The notes beneath the pieces were generated by a model, which saw only the letters and a program-made list of their open reading frames with translations, searched no databases and was not told the origin of the DNA. A stretch of 5,799 nt of DNA from Treponema sp. (GTDB taxonomy: Bacteria > Spirochaetota > Spirochaetia > Treponematales > Treponemataceae): assembly GCA_024699205.1 (NCBI GenBank), contig JAILQA010000368.1:1-5799 (forward strand). Direction: 5' to 3'. Below, one piece after another: positions 1 through 5,714 of this stretch (position 1 is the stretch's first letter; each line of letters begins with the position of its first letter). The translations under genes and the position numbers were made by a program.

Positions 1-959
1 CCAGACCGTCCAAGGGCTGCAAGCTGAGGACCGATACCACAATAATCCAAACCGGCAGAAATAGAACGGGTTGGAAGAGCCTGTCCGTCTTCATCAAGAA
101 GAAAGCGACTTTTATATCCCTGCATGATTCCATCGCGGGCAGCGTTTCCTGTCATGCGGCTTGCATTTTCACCAACGTTTGGACCAACGCCGCCTGCTTC
201 TGCTCCAATAAGTCGTGGAGAAGATTCATTTATAAAAGGTTCAAAAAATCCGATTGAGTTTGAACCGCCGCCAACACAGGCAACCATTGCTCCAATTTTT
301 ATTCCGCGTTCTTCGGCTTGTTTTTTAACTTCACGACCAATTACACTCTGGAACTCACGGACAATATCAGGGAATGGAGCCGGACCAAGAGCACTTCCCA
401 AAACATAATGAGTTGTATCAGGATTTGCGGCCCAATCGCGCATAGCTTCGTTTACAGCATCTTTAAGGGTTCGGCTTCCACTTGTTACCGGATGAACTTT
501 AGCACCATATAATTCCATAGCAGCAACATTTGGTTGCTGACGGTGAACATCAACTTCGCCCATGTAAATTGTACAATCAAGTCCCAGTTTGGCACAGGCA
601 GCTGCAGTTGCAAGTCCGTGCTGACCCGCTCCTGTTTCTGCAATAATGCGTTTTTTACCCATGCGTTTTGCCAGCAAACACTGTCCAATTGCATTATTGA
701 TTTTATGGGCACCTGTATTTGCCAACCCTTCCAGCTTTATGTAAATCGGTGCCCCGCCCAAAAGTTTTGTTGCAGTCGGTGCAAAGTAAAGTGGGGTTTC
801 GCGTCCAATATAATCTCGACGAATTATTTCAAGCTCGTCTAAAAAGGTTTTGTCCTTCATCGCTTCATGGAAAGCTACTTCAAGTTCATCAAGAGGACGT
901 CTTAGAACTTCTGCAACATATTTTCCACCATATTGATTAAAAAATCCATTATCACTCAT
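1..959 (-). CDS. trpB: Tryptophan synthase beta subunit TrpB, 3' end cut off by window edge
   Basis: This PLP enzyme condenses indole (channelled from TrpA) with L-serine to give L-tryptophan in the cytoplasm. My translation reads 319 uninterrupted codons from ATG at 959 to the window edge. The family is usually near 400 residues, so about 75-80 C-terminal residues are missing, including the serine that contacts the PLP ring nitrogen. Visible landmarks are GRETPLY (52-58), the PLP lysine K86 in GAHKINN, E108 in AETGAGQHG, R140 and K166 in the COMM-domain region, the PLP-phosphate loop GGGSN (230-234) and D305 in SAGLD. The residues before the lysine read KLEGLANTG, where the usual TrpB1 family has KREDLNHTG, and GPQLAAL replaces the usual GPEHAYL, so this is a divergent type. 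The start is supported by AGGA 7 nt upstream. It follows trpCF by 26 bp in the same operon. Assignment as TrpB is secure; the sub-branch is not known to me. Confidence 0.96.
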   Translation of the reverse strand, partial: MSDNGFFNQYGGKYVAEVLRRPLDELEVAFHEAMKDKTFLDELEIIRRDYIGRETPLYFAPTATKLLGGAPIYIKLEGLANTGAHKINNAIGQCLLAKRMGKKRIIAETGAGQHGLATAAACAKLGLDCTIYMGEVDVHRQQPNVAAMELYGAKVHPVTSGSRTLKDAVNEAMRDWAANPDTTHYVLGSALGPAPFPDIVREFQSVIGREVKKQAEERGIKIGAMVACVGGGSNSIGFFEPFINESSPRLIGAEAGGVGPNVGENASRMTGNAARDGIMQGYKSRFLLDEDGQALPTRSISAGLDYCGIGPQLAALGRS

Positions 960-966
960 TTTGTAT

Positions 967-970
967 TCCT
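967..970 (-). promoter_or_regulatory. Ribosome binding site of trpB
   Basis: On the minus strand AGGA (extending to AAAAGGAA) sits 7 nt before the ATG at 959, inside the 26-bp gap after the trpCF stop. It is the only gap of this size between cistrons here and gives trpB its own initiation signal. I see no promoter or terminator in the gap. Confidence 0.75.
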
Positions 971-985
971 TTTGTCTTTTTTATC

Positions 986-2509
986 TTATCTGTCGAAAAA
1001 TATTAACTGTTTTATTTTGTTAACATCTTTTATACCAATCTGATTTTCAACTTCAACTCCACCAGAAACATCAATCAGCTCTGGAGAAAGACCTTTTGTT
1101 ATCTCACATACATTATCTGGAGTAATACCGCCGGCAATCCATTTAATTTCATAGGTTAAGGCCTTGTCTGTTATTTTAGACCTGTCTATTTTTTTTGAAT
1201 CCAGCAAAACTCGCATTTCTCCTTTAGAAACAAGTTTTTCATATTCTTCAAGGTTATTTACAGCAAAATAATGCGGAAGTTCAAGAAGCTTTTTGTCTAC
1301 TTTTTCATACGGTATTTTATGAAATTGAATTAAATCAAAAATCCCATCCTTTACCAGTTGAACAGCCTTTTTACTTTCGGGAGAATCCAAATCAACAATT
1401 ACTGCAACTTTTTTTGCTTTCAATTTTCCAAGTTCAGGAAGTAGTTTTTCCAGACGTCCATCTCGGCTTACACTGCGTGGGAAAGCATCTGCAAAAATGA
1501 AACCTAAAAACTTTACCCCAAGTTCATCGGCAGCAAGGGCGTCTTCAATCCTTGTGAGACCACAGATTTTAAAGCTCTTACCAGTGTTTGAAATCTCTTT
1601 TTGATGTTCATCTTCATTTGCGTAGTTCATCCAAAAGTCTGCATTTTTTGTACTTTTGGCCTTCATAAATGAATCAACAAATCCTTTGTGAAGTTCTGGA
1701 TTTTTTGCAGCAGCTTCACCAAGTAAAAGTCCTGTAAAGCCCATTGAACTTACTGCAGCCGCACATTCATAATTTGTAACACCACTTTCAAAAATGATTC
1801 TTGTATTGTCACCCATAATTTTCCGGATTTTCTGGAACATCATGCAGGGACGTAGTAAATCAATTTTAAATGTTGCAAGATCTCGGCTGTTTACACCACA
1901 GACAAAATTATCAAAGCTTCCGTTCGAAGTGGCAATTTCCATAAAATCTTTATGTCCAAATACAAAGGAAAGCTTTTCTAAATCTTCCTCAGAGCGGATT
2001 TCAATCAATGCAGACATTCCAAGGAGAGCAACTTCTTCTGCCATTTTTAAAAGAGTTTCTTTTGGTAAAATGCGTGCAATCAAAAGAACTGCATCTGCTC
2101 CTGCCTTGTAAGAAATCTCAACTTCTTCCGGGAAAAGTAGAAAATCTTTGCGTAATACCGCTGGAACAGTGCCAGTTGAATCGTAATCATCCGAAGCATA
2201 ATCATCTATTGCACGACAAACGTTAACTAAATCATACAGTGAGCCCTTAAAAAAGTTTTTTTCCGTAAGACAAGAGATTGCCGCTGCTCCTGAACGCGCA
2301 TAAGATAAAGCAGTTTGATAAGCATCTAATTCTGGCGAAATGTCACCCTTACTTGGAGAAGCACGTTTTACTTCCAGAATCACACCTTTTGTTTTTAAAA
2401 AGGTGTGAAGTGGTCTTTTTCGAGCTTCCGGCAAAGATAGGCCAAAATCCAGTCCTAAGGATTCAATATCAGCCCGGCGTTTTTCTATAATTCTTGTAAG
2501 TATATCCAT
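986..2509 (-). CDS. trpCF: Bifunctional indole-3-glycerol phosphate synthase / phosphoribosylanthranilate isomerase (TrpC-TrpF fusion)
   Basis: This 507-residue cytoplasmic enzyme has two (beta/alpha)8 barrels. The TrpF half isomerises phosphoribosylanthranilate to CdRP; the TrpC half decarboxylates and closes CdRP to indole-3-glycerol phosphate for TrpA. TrpC spans about 1-282 and keeps the expected catalytic set: K48 in EVKRASPSKG, K121 in LRKDF, E170, N207 in GVNSRDL, and E241-S242 in ESGV. It carries two insertions (about 101-116 and 185-200) not usual in the family. A polar linker (about 283-311) leads to TrpF (about 312-507), with catalytic C316 in KICGLTR, R345 in FPRSV, D437 in LLDS, and phosphate loops AGGI (459-462) and DVSGGVE (480-486). 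The GGTG-type segment normally following the aspartate is absent, and QFHK replaces the usual QLHG. The gene starts 3 bp after the trpGD stop, which favours translational coupling. The domain order is that of E. coli TrpC. Both activities are inferred from conserved residues; the TrpF assignment is slightly less certain in detail. Confidence 0.96.
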   Translation of the reverse strand: MDILTRIIEKRRADIESLGLDFGLSLPEARKRPLHTFLKTKGVILEVKRASPSKGDISPELDAYQTALSYARSGAAAISCLTEKNFFKGSLYDLVNVCRAIDDYASDDYDSTGTVPAVLRKDFLLFPEEVEISYKAGADAVLLIARILPKETLLKMAEEVALLGMSALIEIRSEEDLEKLSFVFGHKDFMEIATSNGSFDNFVCGVNSRDLATFKIDLLRPCMMFQKIRKIMGDNTRIIFESGVTNYECAAAVSSMGFTGLLLGEAAAKNPELHKGFVDSFMKAKSTKNADFWMNYANEDEHQKEISNTGKSFKICGLTRIEDALAADELGVKFLGFIFADAFPRSVSRDGRLEKLLPELGKLKAKKVAVIVDLDSPESKKAVQLVKDGIFDLIQFHKIPYEKVDKKLLELPHYFAVNNLEEYEKLVSKGEMRVLLDSKKIDRSKITDKALTYEIKWIAGGITPDNVCEITKGLSPELIDVSGGVEVENQIGIKDVNKIKQLIFFDR

Positions 2510-2512
2510 TTG

Positions 2513-4138
2513 TTATGCACTCAACTCCTCACTGACCTTTTGAATTTCTCTTAATTTTGCGAGAGTTCTTCCTGAATCAATTGCATCCAGAGCCATAGCA
2601 TAACCGTCTTTGAGAGTGCGGGCCTTACCACAAAGATAAAGAACCGCTCCTGCATTAAGACCGACTGCATAACGGATTGTCTTTCGACCGCTGCCATTAA
2701 GAACTTCCATAGCGAGTTTTGCATTATCACTGCCGTTTCCACCATAGAGTTCATTTTCATCAGCATCAGCGATTCCAAAATTAGCAGGATTTATTACATA
2801 CTGATTTTCGTTGCCTTTTTCATCAATCTGATAAACGGTGGTTGGTGCGCATGGAGAAATTTCATCGTAACCATCTTCAGAGTTTACAACCATAACACGT
2901 TTAGCACCAAGTGATTTAGCGGCTCGGGCATAGTCACGTAAAAGTTCTTTTGAATAAACGCCAAGAACTTCATATTTTGCATTTGCAGGGTTCAAAAGAG
3001 GACCAAGAACGTTGAATATTGTTTTAATACCAAGTGCCTTACGAATTGGAGCAGCAAATCTCATTGCTGAATGATAAACTGGGGCCATAAGGAAGCCAAA
3101 GCCGGTTTTGCGAACCAGTTCAGCGGTTTTATCCGGGCTTGCCATGATATTGATACCCAGGGCTTCAAAAAAGTCTGCTGCACCAGATTTTGATGATACA
3201 GCACGGTTTCCATGTTTCGCCATTACCTGACCACAACTGGCAGCAACCAGCGCTGACATAGAAGAAATATTAAAGGAACCTTTTCCATCGCCGCCTGTAC
3301 CAACAATTTCTGCAAGTCCTGCACCTGCATCTTCACCAGTTTCAATTGGGAATGGAGTTTTCTTTGCAAGCATTACCTGAGCTGCACCACCCATCTCTTC
3401 GGCAGTTGGAAGTCCACGGGAAGCCATTGCTGTAAGCACGGATGAAGCGACTTTTTCGTCCATTGTTCCGTCGGTAAGTTCACTGATAAATGAGGCAGTC
3501 TGTTCACGGCTCAGTGGTTTTTTCTGGTCAATCAGCTGGTTCAAAATCAAAACATGTGAAATATTTTCGCGACTGTAATTTAGGAAGGCCTTAAAAAGAG
3601 CATCTCCGTTTTCGCTTGCAATAGATTCCGGGTGGAACTGAACGCCTTCAATTACAAAGTTTTTGTGGCGGATTCCCATAATATCACCGTCTTTTGCTCG
3701 TGCAGAAACTTCAAACTCAGGAGGAAGAGTAGATTCATCAACTACAAGAGAATGATAACGGGTAAAGTTTCCTTTTAATCCTATGCTGCGGAAAATACCA
3801 CGTCCATCGGTTTTGATTTCTTCTACAATTCCATGACGAATATATTTTGCTCCAACAATTTTTGCTCCAAAAGCGGCACCAATTGCCTGATGACCAAGAC
3901 AGATTCCAAGAATTGGAAGTTTTCCTGCAAAATATTTTATTGCTTCAATGGAGATTCCTGCTTCAAGGGGAGTTCCTGGTCCTGGTCCTACAACAATGTG
4001 TGTGGGTTTTGCAGCTTCAATTTCTGCAACTGTACTTTCTTCTGAACGGAAAACTTGAACTTTTCCACCAGAAACTCTTTCCAAACTCTGAACGATATTA
4101 AATGTAAAACTATCTTTATTGTCTATAAATGCAATCAT
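2513..4138 (-). CDS. trpGD: Fused anthranilate synthase glutamine amidotransferase / anthranilate phosphoribosyltransferase (TrpG-TrpD)
   Basis: This 541-residue fusion performs two early steps. The N-terminal TrpG domain (about 1-190) hydrolyses glutamine and feeds ammonia to TrpE. The C-terminal TrpD domain (about 195-541) transfers phosphoribose from PRPP to anthranilate. TrpG shows GPGPGTP (51-57), the nucleophile C80 in GICLGHQ, RYHSLVV (127-133), and H169 with E171 in FHPES, so the class I triad is complete. TrpD shows the PRPP loop GTGGDG (280-285) followed by SFNIS, KHGNRAVSS (308-316) with SGAAD, the anthranilate-side arginine region around MRFAAPIRKALG, IFNVLGPL, and the metal-binding pair D425-E426 in GYDEISP. 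Length is close to the E. coli fusion (531). It overlaps trpE by 4 bp (ATGA) and has AGGAGG 6 nt before its start, so the two anthranilate synthase chains are probably made in step. The translation contains no tryptophan. I saw no frameshift or missing key residue. Confidence 0.97.
   Translation of the reverse strand: MIAFIDNKDSFTFNIVQSLERVSGGKVQVFRSEESTVAEIEAAKPTHIVVGPGPGTPLEAGISIEAIKYFAGKLPILGICLGHQAIGAAFGAKIVGAKYIRHGIVEEIKTDGRGIFRSIGLKGNFTRYHSLVVDESTLPPEFEVSARAKDGDIMGIRHKNFVIEGVQFHPESIASENGDALFKAFLNYSRENISHVLILNQLIDQKKPLSREQTASFISELTDGTMDEKVASSVLTAMASRGLPTAEEMGGAAQVMLAKKTPFPIETGEDAGAGLAEIVGTGGDGKGSFNISSMSALVAASCGQVMAKHGNRAVSSKSGAADFFEALGINIMASPDKTAELVRKTGFGFLMAPVYHSAMRFAAPIRKALGIKTIFNVLGPLLNPANAKYEVLGVYSKELLRDYARAAKSLGAKRVMVVNSEDGYDEISPCAPTTVYQIDEKGNENQYVINPANFGIADADENELYGGNGSDNAKLAMEVLNGSGRKTIRYAVGLNAGAVLYLCGKARTLKDGYAMALDAIDSGRTLAKLREIQKVSEELSA
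2525..2530 (-). promoter_or_regulatory. Possible distant ribosome binding site of trpCF
   Basis: GAGGAG on the minus strand lies inside the end of trpGD, 15 nt before the trpCF ATG at 2509. That is longer than the usual 5-9 nt, and nothing better lies nearer. With only 3 bp between the trpGD stop and the trpCF start, ribosomes finishing trpGD could reinitiate on trpCF. Confidence 0.4.
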
Positions 4139-5616
4139 TTTTTTCCTCCTTCAAAAACAGATCTTAATGCTCCAAGCTTTTCGTTTGTTTCTTCCCATTC
4201 ACGGTCGGCATTGCTGTCATAAACAATTCCTCCGCCTGCCTGTAAAGACCAGACTTTTCCCTGTTTTAAGGCACAACGGATTGCAATACAAAAATCTAAA
4301 TCACCGTTTGATTGAATGTAGCCTACTGCACCTGCATAAAAGCGTCGTTTTGTTTTTTCAATGCGGCTTAAAATCTCAATTGCACTGATTTTTGGTGCTC
4401 CAGAAACTGTTCCTGCTGGGAAAGCTGCTCTTAAAACTTGAATTGGTTTAAATCCTTCTGCAACTTTTCCCTGTACATCACTAACGATATGCATAACATG
4501 ACTGAACATTTCAACTTCCATAAAACGGGTAACTTCTACGCTTCCGTTTGAGCAGACACGTCCTAAATCATTGCGGGCTAAATCAACAAGCATAAGGTGT
4601 TCTGCGCGTTCCTTTGCATCGTTGAGGAGTTCTGCTTTTAGGGCTTCATCTTCTGCGGTATTTTTTCCACGTCGTCGAGTTCCTGCAATTGGGCGGATTG
4701 AAGCAATGCCTTCACGAACGCGTACAAGACTTTCTGGTGAAGAACCAATGAGCTGGCGTTCTCCAAAATCGATGTAAAAAAGGTAAGGGCTTGGATTAAC
4801 TGCCCGCAACCTTCGATAAATTTCAAGGGCGGAATTATTGCATTCAAACTGAAGGCGGCGACTTGGAACAGCCTGCAAAAGATTTCCTGCAATGATTTCT
4901 TTTTTGATAGCTTCAACTTTTTCTTTGTATTCGCGTTCACTTTGTTCAAGATTTGTGATTGTGTGGACTTCGCAGGCTTCTTCTGGTTCAGAAAGATAAG
5001 AAAAATCTAAGTCGTTGAGGCGTTTTTTCAAATCTGAAACTGCTTTTTCTAAATCTATCTGATGTTCATTGTAATTTAAGGCAAATACATGAATGTTTTC
5101 TGTAAAATGATCGAAAACTACATAGATATGGCCGGCTACAAACTCGCTTTCCGGGATATGAAGTTCATCTGTCTGGGCTGCAAGATTTATTGTATCGCAG
5201 CGGGCAGCAAACTCATAACTGAGATAACCCAAACCACTTGTAGGAACTGGAATTGTGTTAGAGATTTCCTTTCCGTCCTCTCTGGTGATTACGCTCATGT
5301 CATTTTGTTGTGCAACATATAAAAGTGCATCAAGAATGTCCGGTGTATGAAGAACTCGGCTTCCTGGTGCAATTGTTTCATTTGTTTCATTTTTGCCTTT
5401 GTATGGAAGGCGGCGGCCGTCAATTAAGAATGCAACGCCATCATCATCTTGAATAATATGAAATGCTGGTTCAAGAAGAAGAATAGAATAGCGTTCTCGT
5501 CCGCGTGCAAAGCTTGCACTTTCCAAAATTGCTGATGCTCCGATTTTACGCGCCAAAGAAAAAGGCGTGTACCTGTCACATGGCAGTGAAAAATAAATAG
5601 AATCTGTACGTGTCAT
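4135..5616 (-). CDS. trpE: Anthranilate synthase component I (TrpE)
   Basis: TrpE converts chorismate plus ammonia to anthranilate and pyruvate, the first committed step, partnered by the TrpG domain of the next gene. The 493 residues match the usual length. The N-terminal regulatory part has the LES motif at 31-33, equivalent to the LLES site that binds feedback tryptophan, and NPSPYLF (274-280), a second part of that pocket; both intact, so feedback inhibition is expected. The chorismate-binding half shows GNLLQAVPSRR (244-254; the family usually has GD at the start), PIAGTR (309-314), E339 before HLMLVDLARNDLGR, HVMHIVS (373-379), FPAGTVSGAPK (399-409), YAGAVGY (427-433) and QAGGGIVYDSNADREWEET with its metal-site acidic residues. 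This favours TrpE over PabB, as does the operon. The ATG at 5616 has AGGAG 5 nt upstream and is the first start after the predicted promoter. The stop overlaps the trpGD start. Confidence 0.97.
   Translation of the reverse strand: MTRTDSIYFSLPCDRYTPFSLARKIGASAILESASFARGRERYSILLLEPAFHIIQDDDGVAFLIDGRRLPYKGKNETNETIAPGSRVLHTPDILDALLYVAQQNDMSVITREDGKEISNTIPVPTSGLGYLSYEFAARCDTINLAAQTDELHIPESEFVAGHIYVVFDHFTENIHVFALNYNEHQIDLEKAVSDLKKRLNDLDFSYLSEPEEACEVHTITNLEQSEREYKEKVEAIKKEIIAGNLLQAVPSRRLQFECNNSALEIYRRLRAVNPSPYLFYIDFGERQLIGSSPESLVRVREGIASIRPIAGTRRRGKNTAEDEALKAELLNDAKERAEHLMLVDLARNDLGRVCSNGSVEVTRFMEVEMFSHVMHIVSDVQGKVAEGFKPIQVLRAAFPAGTVSGAPKISAIEILSRIEKTKRRFYAGAVGYIQSNGDLDFCIAIRCALKQGKVWSLQAGGGIVYDSNADREWEETNEKLGALRSVFEGGKK
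4145..4150 (-). promoter_or_regulatory. Ribosome binding site of trpGD within the end of trpE
   Basis: A perfect AGGAGG on the minus strand lies 6 nt before the trpGD ATG at 4138 and is encoded within the last codons of trpE. With the ATGA overlap (4135-4138) it confirms the trpGD start and points to coupled synthesis of TrpE and the TrpG amidotransferase domain. Confidence 0.85.
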
Positions 5617-5621
5617 AGTTG

Positions 5622-5626
5622 CTCCT
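5622..5626 (-). promoter_or_regulatory. Ribosome binding site of trpE
   Basis: AGGAG on the minus strand lies 5 nt before the ATG at 5616. It fixes the trpE start and sits only a few bases downstream of the operator-like palindrome at 5632-5653, so a protein bound there would lie close to the translation start region of the template. Confidence 0.85.
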
Positions 5627-5631
5627 GGATT

Positions 5632-5653
5632 ATGTTTCTATTAGTAGTAACAC
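5632..5653. promoter_or_regulatory. Operator-like palindrome, downstream copy
   Basis: The plus strand reads ATGTTTCT, six bases (ATTAGT), then AGTAACAC. The arms match as an inverted pair at 6 of 8 positions. Fifteen of the 16 arm bases are identical to the copy at 5682-5703, while only 2 of the 6 spacer bases agree, which is the conservation pattern of a protein-binding site. It lies at about +6 to +27 relative to the predicted start, where a bound protein would block initiation or early elongation. The regulator is unknown; the site does not resemble the E. coli TrpR operator (ACTAGTTAACTAGT core). Confidence 0.6.
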
Positions 5654-5665
5654 AATCTAAAAGGA

Positions 5666-5694
5666 AATATACTTTCTCTTTATGTTTCTGTCAA
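5666..5694 (-). promoter_or_regulatory. Sigma-70 type promoter of the trp operon
   Basis: On the minus strand the -35 box TTGACA (plus 5689-5694) is a perfect consensus match, the spacer is 17 bp (5672-5688), and the -10 box TATATT (plus 5666-5671) matches 5 of 6. Transcription would start near 5658, giving a leader of about 42 nt before the trpE ATG. The -35 box lies inside the palindrome at 5682-5703 and the spacer lies inside an arm of the inverted repeat at 5671-5714, so promoter access could be controlled by a bound protein. A strongly AT-rich stretch upstream could act as an UP element. Confidence 0.8.
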
Positions 5695-5714
5695 AAGTAA
5701 CATAAAGAGAAAGT
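5671..5714. repeat. 16-bp perfect inverted repeat around the trp promoter
   Basis: The arms at 5671-5686 (ACTTTCTCTTTATGTT) and 5699-5714 are exact reverse complements over 16 bp, separated by 12 bp. One mismatch further inward, two more pairs form (5688-5689 with 5696-5697). The inner part of the repeat is the operator-like palindrome at 5682-5703; the outer 11 bp of each arm (ACTTTCTCTTT) are not present at the downstream operator copy. The repeat covers the -35 box and the whole -35/-10 spacer and ends in the -10 box. It could be an extended or second protein-binding site, or form a hairpin or cruciform. Confidence 0.85.
5682..5703. promoter_or_regulatory. Operator-like palindrome, promoter copy
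   Basis: The plus strand reads ATGTTTCT, six bases (GTCAAA), then AGTAACAT. The arms match as an inverted pair at 7 of 8 positions. It lies exactly 50 bp from the matching copy at 5632-5653 and encloses the -35 box of the trp promoter, so binding here would occlude RNA polymerase. Two sites about five helical turns apart could be bound cooperatively. No regulator gene is present in the window. Confidence 0.65.

Noticed and set aside
124..408. Plus-strand open frame opposite trpB
   Set aside because: It is antisense to conserved TrpB sequence, lacks recognisable domains or a ribosome binding site, and is best explained as a shadow frame. The same applies to other plus-strand frames opposite trpCF (for example 1794-2111), trpGD and trpE.
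5617..5658. GTG-started short frame in the leader as a trpL peptide
   Set aside because: It reads only seven codons with no tryptophan and no alternative hairpins follow.
5671..5714. The long inverted repeat as a transcription terminator or attenuator
   Set aside because: The stem is AT-rich, is not followed by a clean U run on either strand, and contains the -35 box and spacer, so it lies upstream of the predicted RNA start.
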